6,607 bases of DNA from an uncultured Bacteroidota bacterium. GTDB lineage: Bacteria > Bacteroidota > Bacteroidia > Chitinophagales > Chitinophagaceae. The position numbers and the translations under genes are program-made. Numbering within the stretch: the stretch's first letter is position 1; every line of letters starts with the position of its first letter. The stretch is taken from the NCBI GenBank assembly GCA_903847655.1, contig CAINEG010000199.1:1-6607 (forward strand), read 5' to 3'. Below are positions 1-6,548 of the stretch, piece by piece. A model generated the notes under the pieces. It was not told where the DNA came from. It ran no database searches and saw only the letters and a list, made by a program, of their open reading frames with translations.

Positions 1-2112
1 ACTGGTTAAATTATTATTTACATCTTGACCAGGTATGGTAGCTTCTATAGAAGAATTAAATAAGTTAAAACTTAAGTTCATATCCCACCATTTAGCAATG
101 GCAGTTTTATTGCTTAATTCAAGTCCATAAGTAATAGCCGTGTTGGCATTAATATAAGAACTATAAAAAGCAGAATCATTGGTAATAGGGTTAATTGCCT
201 TGTAGATATAGTTGGTAATTAAGTTAGTACTATACTTATAATAGGCATTCGCTAAAAAGTTAGACCCTTTTTGATAAGCATTGTTATAGCCTAATTCAAA
301 AGAATGCGTGAATTGAGGATCCAAATTAGGATTACCCACTGAGATGTTTAAAGGATCGGTATAATCGGGAAAGGGTTGCAATTGAAAGAAGTTAGGCGCA
401 TTGATACGCTTTGAGTAATTCAATTGAATATCTTGTTTGTCGTTTACTTTATAAGTAATAAAGGCGCTTGGGAATAAAGAGATTGGGAATGACTTTTTAA
501 AATGTAAAGAATCGAAACCTTTGTTGTTTTGAACATCCACCGTATAAGACCTGTTTTCTGCTCTTAAGCCTACTTGGTAACTTAACTTATTCTTTTTCCC
601 ATTTAAGTTGACATAGCCCGCTAAAATATTTTCACCATAATTGTATTTTGTGCTTACACTGCTTAAATAGATATTATTTCTAAATTGGTCCCTGCTGTTA
701 AATTCATCTCTAGTATTATAACGAATACCTGTTTCAAATTTTATGGCATTTTTAAATTCGCGTGTGTAATCAATATTGGTCGTATAGTTTTTATTATTGC
801 CTGCGCCGTTACTTCTTTGGTTCAGAAAACTAGAGTTAACGGTAGACCAGTTATTACTAGTAGACTCATTATAATTAAAGTCGGCAGTTAATTCATGGCC
901 TTGTTCTTCAAATAAATGCTTAAAGCCTAATTGACCACCTTTATTTAAGAAATCAAAATTTGAGGCATTGGCTAGGCTTACTGGGGGCTTATTGTTTAAT
1001 GAGTCTACAATTTGTGTGCCTATAGAACCCATGCCACCTTGCATAATATTGGTGTATAAAGAAAAAGAGTTTCTATTGTCAGGCAAATAGTCCATACCTG
1101 CTCTATAGAAATTAAAAGAACCATTGCCTGTATTATCGCTTATGGTATTGACAAAGCTTGGTAGGCTAGTGCCTAAAATTTCTCTTTCGTTTTTACTATT
1201 AGAAATAGATTTTCTTCCATTGATATTAGCACTAAGTGAAAAGTTGAGTTTATTATCTCTAATATTCAAATCTCCACCGCCATTAAATTTTCCACGCATA
1301 TCTACACCCGATCTAATACCGCCATTATAACCATTCTTTTTATTTTTCTTTAATACAATGTTCAAAATACCTGCATTGCCACCCGATGCATCATATTTAG
1401 CAGAAGGGTTGGTAATGATTTCAACTTTATCAATAATGTCTGCTGGAATTTGATCCATGGTTAAAGTCGTAGGGCGATTGTCGATAAGTAAAGTAGGCGC
1501 AGCGTTTCTTAAGGTAACATTGCCATCAATGTCTACATTCAAGTTAGGAATGCTTTTCATCACTTCCACAGCTGTTTGTCCTGTGCTGATTAAGTTCTTA
1601 TCTACATTGAATATTTTACGGTCAATCCCCATTTCAAATTGAGGCTTTGCAGTGGAAGTAACCGTTACACTTTGCAAATCGGTAGCCGACTCCTCTAATT
1701 TAATATTGCCTAAATCTTTATCCATTAAGGCCATCATTTCTTGCATACTTTGACCTCCACCCATCTTGATACCAAAACTCAATTGTTTTTCTATTTTTTT
1801 ATAACCTACACTTGAAATACTTAGTTTGAAATTGCCCATTACAGGTAAGTTTTCAAAACTAAAATCACCATTGGCAGCAGTCAACATGGTACCCAAAATA
1901 GCTTCCGTACTTTTTTTTGTAACAGGGTCAAATTTCGAACCTTTAATTTGAAGTGTAATGCCTTCAATACCTTTTTTAGAAGCATCCACGATCTTGCCGT
2001 AAAAATGGCCCATATTCATATTACCACCAGCTGCTCTTGCCCCTGCTGGCATTTGAGCAAATGCACTTATTTCAATAAAAAGAAAACTTGCCAATATATA
2101 GATGTATTTCAT
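1..2112 (-). CDS. TonB-dependent outer-membrane receptor with carboxypeptidase-regulatory-like domain (3' end off the window)
   Basis: An open frame of 704 codons without a stop runs from the ATG at 2112 off the left edge. Residues 1-19 form a signal peptide (hydrophobic core ILASFLFIEI, cleavage expected at AFA|Q). A Gly/Met-rich linker follows. Residues ~36-115 form a carboxypeptidase-regulatory-like beta-sandwich (HFYGKIVD, then NGDFSFENLP and SSVGYKKIEK). Residues ~145-255 are the TonB plug, with VTLRNAAPTLLIDNRPTT, IPADIIDKVEIITNPSAKYD and SGGNAGILNIVLKK. From ~260 onward comes a beta-barrel of alternating Asn/Tyr-rich strands, matching the OMP_b-brl_3 type of receptor in Bacteroidota. 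Such proteins are usually about 800-900 residues, so roughly 100-200 are missing. The family imports ligands across the outer membrane using TonB energy. The substrate cannot be read from the sequence. No SusD-like partner is visible, so calling it SusC is not justified. Confidence 0.93.
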   Translation of the reverse strand, partial: MKYIYILASFLFIEISAFAQMPAGARAAGGNMNMGHFYGKIVDASKKGIEGITLQIKGSKFDPVTKKSTEAILGTMLTAANGDFSFENLPVMGNFKLSISSVGYKKIEKQLSFGIKMGGGQSMQEMMALMDKDLGNIKLEESATDLQSVTVTSTAKPQFEMGIDRKIFNVDKNLISTGQTAVEVMKSIPNLNVDIDGNVTLRNAAPTLLIDNRPTTLTMDQIPADIIDKVEIITNPSAKYDASGGNAGILNIVLKKNKKNGYNGGIRSGVDMRGKFNGGGDLNIRDNKLNFSLSANINGRKSISNSKNEREILGTSLPSFVNTISDNTGNGSFNFYRAGMDYLPDNRNSFSLYTNIMQGGMGSIGTQIVDSLNNKPPVSLANASNFDFLNKGGQLGFKHLFEEQGHELTADFNYNESTSNNWSTVNSSFLNQRSNGAGNNKNYTTNIDYTREFKNAIKFETGIRYNTRDEFNSRDQFRNNIYLSSVSTKYNYGENILAGYVNLNGKKNKLSYQVGLRAENRSYTVDVQNNKGFDSLHFKKSFPISLFPSAFITYKVNDKQDIQLNYSKRINAPNFFQLQPFPDYTDPLNISVGNPNLDPQFTHSFELGYNNAYQKGSNFLANAYYKYSTNLITNYIYKAINPITNDSAFYSSYINANTAITYGLELSNKTAIAKWWDMNLSFNLFNSSIEATIPGQDVNNNLTS

Positions 2113-2206
2113 AGTCTTTTGATGCGTTTTTTTATCCTTAGTTTATTGGATTTGCAAATATCAGACATCTTATCTAAGAAAGGTATACAGAATGTATAAA
2201 CGGCAA
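2113..2206 (-). promoter_or_regulatory. Upstream region of the receptor gene, possible weak promoter
   Basis: This 94-base AT-rich gap lies between the DUF445-like gene and the receptor start. On the minus strand it holds GATATTTG (2155-2162), one base off the Bacteroidota -7 consensus TAnnTTTG and about 43 bases before the ATG. It overlaps a perfect 10-base palindrome, ATTTGCAAAT (2150-2159), that could be a regulator site. I see no good -33 box and no terminator hairpin for the preceding gene, so read-through from that gene is also possible. Promoter function is inference. Confidence 0.25.
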
Positions 2207-2731
2207 TTATAGATGCTGTAAAATGATATAAATAAAACAACCCCAAAGAGCGCCTATGAAAAAGGCAAGCCATCTTAGTTTTTGAGTGGCTTTTAATAAG
2301 ACTGTTTCAAGGACGGGGCCCCATTTTGTGGAAAGATTAGACAAAAATTGTTCTTGTATGCTTTGCGACAATTGACCAATTAAATCTGGGAAAAGTTGGC
2401 TTAGCTCTTCCATAAAAACTTCTTTTAATTGTGTAATTGTTTTTTCTCCAATAAACATGGAAATAATGGGCATTTTTTGAACCAAACGCTCTTTAAAAAA
2501 ACTATCTAATTCTTGGTCAATAAAAGGCAGTAGCGTCCTAAAGGCGCTTGTTTTATTTTCTTCTATCAAACGATCAATGGGAAGGTTTTTTATCATTTGA
2601 GTCAATGCATTTTCCCATTGAATACCAAAAAGGCGCTTCGGAGTTTTGGGTACAAATAAAATTTTGATATAGGCCCAAGCAATGCACCAAGTAAAACAAG
2701 CAGTTAATAAGGAAACAACTAAAATAGCCAT
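2207..2731 (-). CDS. Small two-helix membrane protein, DUF445-like
   Basis: This is a complete 174-residue protein. An N-terminal transmembrane helix (residues ~3-28) is followed by IKILFVPKTPKRLFGIQW (~22-39), which resembles the AIKMLF-P-x-P-x-x-x-x-G signature at the start of DUF445 proteins. The typical Thr-Asn before it is replaced (CIAWAY). The middle is a helical, charged region containing MFIGEKTITQLKEVFMEEL. A second transmembrane helix (~153-171) ends the protein, again as in DUF445. Membership is judged by eye and the molecular function of the family is not established. It is probably an inner-membrane protein with both ends anchored. The start is fixed by the need to include the first helix, because the next Met is near residue 46. 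There is no Shine-Dalgarno, as is usual here. The ATG is only 16 bases after the tRNA-His terminator, so its promoter is unclear. Confidence 0.8.
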   Translation of the reverse strand: MAILVVSLLTACFTWCIAWAYIKILFVPKTPKRLFGIQWENALTQMIKNLPIDRLIEENKTSAFRTLLPFIDQELDSFFKERLVQKMPIISMFIGEKTITQLKEVFMEELSQLFPDLIGQLSQSIQEQFLSNLSTKWGPVLETVLLKATQKLRWLAFFIGALWGCFIYIILQHL

Positions 2732-2747
2732 AGAATGTATTTAACTG

Positions 2748-2791
2748 AAAAAACCTACTCCATTCCGATTGCTCGGGTGGAATAGGTTTTT
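2748..2791 (-). terminator. Intrinsic terminator hairpin behind tRNA-His
   Basis: AAAAACCTACTCC (2749-2761) pairs with GGAATAGGTTTTT (2779-2791) at 12 of 13 positions. The loop contains a second small stem, CCGA/TCGG, around TTGC (2765-2776). Read on the minus strand the hairpin ends in a run of six T (2753-2748), so it fits termination of the tRNA-His transcript. It also has T5 on the plus strand, so it may act in both directions. Its first stem base on the minus strand (2791) is also the A of the apparent encoded CCA of the tRNA. No convergent plus-strand gene needs it. Confidence 0.8.
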
Positions 2792-2793
2792 GG

Positions 2794-2868
2794 GGAGAAC
2801 GATGGGTCTCGAACCCACGACCTACAGATCCACAAACTGTCGCTCTAACCTACTGAGCTACGCCCTCC
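2794..2868 (-). tRNA. tRNA-His (anticodon GTG)
   Basis: The minus strand folds into a full cloverleaf. The extra G at -1 (2868), diagnostic of tRNA-His, faces discriminator C73 (2794). The acceptor is GAGGGCG/CGTTCTC, with two G-U pairs. Then come T8-A9, the D-stem GCTC/GAGC, and the anticodon arm ACAGT-TTGTGGA-TCTGT with GTG at 34-36. The variable loop is AGGTC, and the T arm is GTGGG-TTCGAGA-CCCAT. The next three bases read CCA (2793-2791), so the CCA tail may be encoded, although the A is shared with the terminator stem. Position 31-39 is a T-T mismatch at the base of the anticodon stem, which is slightly unusual. The gene supplies histidine to translation and is the only RNA gene I see. 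Confidence 0.95.
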
Positions 2869-2879
2869 ATATAGGGCGG

Positions 2880-2910
2880 CAAAAATACGTTAATTAGGGA
2901 ATCTATGAAA
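2880..2910 (-). promoter_or_regulatory. Promoter for tRNA-His
   Basis: On the minus strand TATTTTTG (2887-2880) matches the Bacteroidota -7 consensus TAnnTTTG exactly. Nineteen bases upstream is TTTC (2910-2907), three of four matches to the -33 TTTG element. Transcription would start at about 2873-2875, leaving a leader of only a few bases before the mature tRNA 5' end at 2868. Match and spacing are seen in the sequence. Activity is inferred from the known consensus. Confidence 0.65.
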
Positions 2911-2929
2911 TAAGTTTTGCTAGTTTTTA

Positions 2930-2937
2930 TAAATTTG
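2930..2937 (+). promoter_or_regulatory. Possible promoter (-7 box) for the protease-nusG pair
   Basis: TAAATTTG is a perfect TAnnTTTG match on the plus strand. It would place the transcript start near 2944 and give a leader of about 60 bases before the ATG at 3005. No convincing -33 TTTG lies at the expected distance. A second perfect match, TATTTTTG at 2991-2998, sits so close to the coding start that a transcript from it would begin at about 3005, nearly leaderless. Which one works cannot be told from the sequence. Confidence 0.4.
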
Positions 2938-3004
2938 TCTTAAAAAGGGGGCTTTACTCCAAATAAGGCCCTAACCTAGGCATTTTACACTATTTTTGAA
3001 CTTC

Positions 3005-5203
3005 ATGCACAGACTTATGACATATGTAAAACAAAATAAGTGGAAAGCTTTTGCCACTTTAATCTTATTAGGTGGTTTGTTTTTCGCTTTTAATACTTTC
3101 AAGCCAGCAGGACAAGAAAATCAAGAGACCAGACATCGTAAATTATTGTCCACGATTGGACATTTATTAGAGTCTGAGCATTATAGTCCAAGAAAAATTG
3201 ATGATCAATTTTCAAAAGAAGTTTTTGATGCTTATTTAAAAGCATTGGATCCAGAGAAGAATCTATTTCTTCAATCAGATATCGACTCATTAAAAGTATT
3301 TGCTACTACTATTGACGATGAAATTCATGGAAGTCCTATTTTGTTTGAACCAGCAGCGGATGCCATTTATGAAAGAAGAGTAGGAGAGGCCAAAAAAATA
3401 TATGAGCAAATCATCGAAAAGCCATTTGATTTTACCATTGATGACTCTTTGAGTTTAGAATCGGACAGCATAAAATATGCAGGTAGTATCAAAGAAAAAT
3501 TTACAAGATGGAATCAGCTATTGAGGTATAGAGCCTTAGACAGGTATGTAAGTTTAATAGAAGACAGAGAAAAGCAACAAGCAGCCAAGGCTATTAGAGA
3601 TACAGCTAAAATAAAAGATACTAGTAAAATAGTGTTTGTGTATAAATCAGATTCGGTTTTAGAACTAGAAGCGCGTGCATCTGTTAAGAAATCCTATACC
3701 AAAAGATTTAGTAGTTTAGAAAAAACCTTTGATAAAGAAAAAAGGTTTGAATCTTTTTTAAATACCATCACAGGATTAATGGATCCTCATACCGATTATT
3801 TTGCGCCTGTTGAAAAAAGATCTTTTACCGAACAAATGAGCGGTACTTTTTATGGCATTGGTGCTCAATTGACGCAGGATGATTATGGCATTAAAATTGC
3901 CAGTGTACAGCCCGGTGGCCCAGCATGGAAATCAGGTCAATTGGTGATGAACGATGTGATCATCAAAATTGCTCAAGGAGCAGAAGAACCAGTGGATGTG
4001 GCAGGTTTTGAAACAACGGATGCGGTTAAATTAATTAGAGGTGATTTGGGTACAGAAGTTAGACTGACTGTTAAAAAACCAGACGGATCCACCAAGGTGG
4101 TTGCTTTAAAAAGAGAAAAAATTGTATTGGATGAAGGTTTCGCTAGAAGTGCCATCATTCAAAAAGGAAATGATAAATATGGTTATATTTTACTACCCGA
4201 TTTTTATGCCGATTTTGAAAGAGAGGATGGACATCGCTGTTCAAAAGATGTTGCCATAGAAGTAGAAAAATTAAAAGCAGAAAAAGTAAAAGGCATTGTC
4301 ATTGATGTTAGATACAATGGAGGAGGCTCCTTGTATGAAGTCGTTCAGATGGCCGGCTTATTTATTGACAAAGGACCCATTGTTCAAATCAGAGACAAAG
4401 AAGGCAGGGCTCAGGTTTTATCCGATGAAACCCCTGGTATTTTATATGATGGCCCGTTAGTAGTGATGGTGAATGAATTCAGTGCATCTGCTAGTGAGAT
4501 ATTTGCAGGGGCCATTCAAGACTACAATAGAGGCTTAATTGTAGGGAGTAGCTCTACTTATGGCAAAGGTACCGTGCAAAGAAATGTATCCTTTGGCAAG
4601 CCATTAGATGCGATGGGCATCCAAACAGAATATGGTTCAGTAAAATTAACTTTCCAAAAATTCTATAGAGTTACAGGAAGCTCCACACAGAAAAAAGGCG
4701 TAAAGTCTGACATTGTTTTTCCAGACGATTATGAATTTTTAAAGTACAGAGAGAAGGACAATCCTTCTGCTTTGCAATGGGATGAAATGGAGCGTGCAAA
4801 ATTTTCTCCATGGTCCAATAATAACGAATTGAACAATATTGCGGCATTGGCCAATAAAAAAATCCAAGCAGATACCGCCAATATCCGTTTTAAGAAAAAC
4901 TTACAATGGGTATCTACTCAGGTAGATCGACCAATTGCTTTGGAATACCATAAATATGTCAATTACAAAAAAGAATTGCAAGCAATCATTCAGCAAAATG
5001 AAGGCATAATAAAATTAAAAAATCCTATGCAGGTTTCTTCTTTGAAAGCAGATTATGATAAGTTTTTCAATAATCCAGACAAAATCAAACAAGAGCGTTA
5101 TCAAGCATGGTTAAAATTGGTCGCTAAAGATGTGCAAATTAGTGAATCAAGTAAATTGTTAGGAGAATTTGCTCATTCCAATACCATCGCTAAGAAAGGA
5201 TAA
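3005..5203 (+). CDS. prc: C-terminal processing protease, Prc/Tsp type (peptidase family S41)
   Basis: This serine protease cleaves proteins from their C-termini in the periplasm. Residues are counted from the ATG at 3005 (732 aa). A basic N-terminus and one hydrophobic helix (~14-31, FATLILLGGLFFAF) form a signal anchor without a lipobox Cys. Residues ~45-240 match the helical Tsp N-terminal domain (SPRKIDDQFSKEVFDAYLKALD). The GLMDPHTDYFAP motif leads into a PDZ domain (~284-370, GIGAQL, SVQPGGPAWKSG). The S41 core has RYNGGG (436-441), the catalytic Ser495 in FSASASEIFAGA and Lys521 in YGKGTVQ. The spacing fits the Ser/Lys dyad of E. coli Prc. The C-terminal ~150 residues match the Tsp C-terminal domain. 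All key residues are present. An in-frame TTG at 2996 would add three residues but lies inside a promoter-like box. ATG at 3017 is also possible. The UpxY-like gene follows after 13 bases, so the two are probably cotranscribed. Confidence 0.95.
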   Translation: MHRLMTYVKQNKWKAFATLILLGGLFFAFNTFKPAGQENQETRHRKLLSTIGHLLESEHYSPRKIDDQFSKEVFDAYLKALDPEKNLFLQSDIDSLKVFATTIDDEIHGSPILFEPAADAIYERRVGEAKKIYEQIIEKPFDFTIDDSLSLESDSIKYAGSIKEKFTRWNQLLRYRALDRYVSLIEDREKQQAAKAIRDTAKIKDTSKIVFVYKSDSVLELEARASVKKSYTKRFSSLEKTFDKEKRFESFLNTITGLMDPHTDYFAPVEKRSFTEQMSGTFYGIGAQLTQDDYGIKIASVQPGGPAWKSGQLVMNDVIIKIAQGAEEPVDVAGFETTDAVKLIRGDLGTEVRLTVKKPDGSTKVVALKREKIVLDEGFARSAIIQKGNDKYGYILLPDFYADFEREDGHRCSKDVAIEVEKLKAEKVKGIVIDVRYNGGGSLYEVVQMAGLFIDKGPIVQIRDKEGRAQVLSDETPGILYDGPLVVMVNEFSASASEIFAGAIQDYNRGLIVGSSSTYGKGTVQRNVSFGKPLDAMGIQTEYGSVKLTFQKFYRVTGSSTQKKGVKSDIVFPDDYEFLKYREKDNPSALQWDEMERAKFSPWSNNNELNNIAALANKKIQADTANIRFKKNLQWVSTQVDRPIALEYHKYVNYKKELQAIIQQNEGIIKLKNPMQVSSLKADYDKFFNNPDKIKQERYQAWLKLVAKDVQISESSKLLGEFAHSNTIAKKG

Positions 5204-5216
5204 AACAATTTGATCC

Positions 5217-5735
5217 ATGAAAACAGAGGACTTAGCTAAGGTTAAAACCTGGCATGTAATATATACTAAATCAAAATGGGAGAAGAAGGTAGATGGCTTG
5301 TTGACCAAAAATGGTTTTGAAAGTTGGTGCCCTGTGCAGAAAAGAGAAAGACAGTGGTCGGATCGAAAAAAAATTATAGAAGAACCCTTGTTTCGCTCCT
5401 ATGTTTTTATCAAAGCCAGCAAGGAAGATCATACTAAAATTTTATCTACAATGGGAGTGGTGAATTTTTTATACTTTCTAAAAAAGCCAGCCATCATCAG
5501 AGACAATGAAATTGAAGCCATTAGAAAATATTTAGGCCAGTCCAATGCAAGTATTCAAGTGGTGGATATGGCTAATTTACCAGCCAATACCAAGGTGTCC
5601 ATCAATCAAGGTTTGTTTATGGGGCAAAAAGGAGAAGTCATTAAAGCCAGCAAGAAAACGGTCTACGTTCGTTTAGAAAGCATCAATATGATGATGATTG
5701 TTGAATTTAAAGTTGGCGAAGTTTCGGTAAGCTAG
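5217..5735 (+). CDS. NusG-family transcription antitermination factor, UpxY/RfaH-like
   Basis: This 172-residue protein has an N-terminal NGN domain (~10-108). It opens with TWHVIYTKSKWEKKV and continues with FESWCPVQKRERQWSDRKK, EPLFRSYVFIK and MGVVNFLYF. The C-terminal KOW domain (~118-172) carries the loop GLFMGQKGEVIK. This is the pattern of specialised NusG paralogues in Bacteroidota (UpxY), which bind elongating RNA polymerase and let it read through long operons, classically for capsule or exopolysaccharide. The housekeeping NusG normally has a different context (secE, rplK), not seen here. The gene starts 13 bases after the protease stop and is probably cotranscribed with it. Unlike typical UpxY genes it does not head a polysaccharide operon: the next gene is convergent, 12 bases away. 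Family call is firm and target genes are unknown. Confidence 0.9.
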   Translation: MKTEDLAKVKTWHVIYTKSKWEKKVDGLLTKNGFESWCPVQKRERQWSDRKKIIEEPLFRSYVFIKASKEDHTKILSTMGVVNFLYFLKKPAIIRDNEIEAIRKYLGQSNASIQVVDMANLPANTKVSINQGLFMGQKGEVIKASKKTVYVRLESINMMMIVEFKVGEVSVS

Positions 5736-5747
5736 CAGTGTAATTAA

Positions 5748-6548
5748 CTATGCCAATGTCCAATCTATAATTTGATTGCTGTAGGCTGAATTAAATGGCG
5801 TAATTACTTTGATGTAATTGTCTGTATAGCCTTCCAACATTCCATCCCCAATTTCGTCTTTGCTATGTTTTACCGATTCAAATAAAACTTTACGGGTACT
5901 GCCCAAATGTTGTGCAGTAAAATATTGTAATTTCTGGTAAGATAAGTTCCTAGCAATTTTATTTCTCTCTTGTCTAACAGAAATAGGCACAATGGGTTTG
6001 ATGTCTAAAGCTTTAGTAGCAGCCCTTTCGGAATAAGTAAATACATGCAAATAAGCAATGTCTAATGCATGTAAAAAATCAATACTTTCTTTAAAATATG
6101 CTTCTGTTTCGCCTGGAGAGCCTACAATAACATCCACACCAATACAAGCATGTGGCATTATTTTTTTAATCAAATTAACTCGGTCACTATACAATTCGCT
6201 ATTGTATCTTCTCTGCATTAATTTCAGCACTGTATCCGAACCACTTTGCAGAGGAATATGAAAATGAGGCATGAATTTTTTGCTATTGGCCACCCATTCA
6301 ATAATTTCATTGGTGAGCAAATTAGGTTCGATAGAAGAAATGCGGTAACGAGGAATATCGGTTTGTTCATCCAAGGCTTTTACTAAATCAAAAAAGCTTT
6401 CTTCCTTTTTTTTACCGCCGTCTTCGCCTTTACCAAAGTCACCTAAATTGATGCCGGTTAGTACAATTTCTTTTACCCCATTTTTTGAAAGGGCTTGGGC
6501 TTGTTGGACTACATTATCTATACGATCACTTCTACTTTTACCGCGCGC
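5748..6548 (-). CDS. mtaB: tRNA methylthiotransferase MtaB, N-terminus missing at chimeric edge
   Basis: MtaB is a radical-SAM enzyme that adds a methylthio group to t6A37 of tRNAs. The preserved ~266 residues start at ARGKSRSDR, which in the family directly follows the CxxxCxxC cluster motif. They continue with EIVLTGINLGDFG, SSIEPNLL, HFHIPLQSGSD..LKLMQRRY, IGVDVIVGSPGETE and YLHVFTYSERA. A C-terminal TRAM-like region (~200-266: RKVLFE, EGYTDNYIKV) would bind tRNA. These motifs fit MtaB better than MiaB or RimO. The full protein is about 430-450 residues, so the N-terminal methylthiotransferase domain and the Fe-S cysteines are absent. The in-frame codons upstream of 6548 encode a different protein with no Cys, so the true mtaB sequence ends at about 6540-6551. 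The stop is 12 bases from that of the convergent UpxY-like gene, leaving no room for a separate terminator. Confidence 0.9.
   Translation of the reverse strand, partial: ARGKSRSDRIDNVVQQAQALSKNGVKEIVLTGINLGDFGKGEDGGKKKEESFFDLVKALDEQTDIPRYRISSIEPNLLTNEIIEWVANSKKFMPHFHIPLQSGSDTVLKLMQRRYNSELYSDRVNLIKKIMPHACIGVDVIVGSPGETEAYFKESIDFLHALDIAYLHVFTYSERAATKALDIKPIVPISVRQERNKIARNLSYQKLQYFTAQHLGSTRKVLFESVKHSKDEIGDGMLEGYTDNYIKVITPFNSAYSNQIIDWTLA

Noticed and set aside
1..2112. SusC-type glycan importer of a polysaccharide utilisation locus
   Set aside because: No SusD, glycoside hydrolase or sensor is adjacent, and the plug and barrel resemble the OMP_b-brl_3 receptor group more than SusC.
685..2199. Short plus-strand ORFs (685-891, 1124-1330, 1457-1642, 1948-2199)
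   Set aside because: All but the last part of 1948-2199 lie antisense inside the receptor gene, and their products are low-complexity and hydrophobic with no recognisable family, as expected of shadows.
2946..2980. Possible riboswitch or regulatory hairpins in the protease leader (AGGG...CCCT and CCTA-ACC-TAGG)
   Set aside because: The stems are only four base pairs or interrupted, and no known RNA motif is recognisable.
3099..6261. Short antisense ORFs within the protease (3099-3290, 3973-4158 minus) and mtaB (6058-6261 plus)
   Set aside because: They overlap strongly supported genes on the opposite strand and show no domain or start signals.
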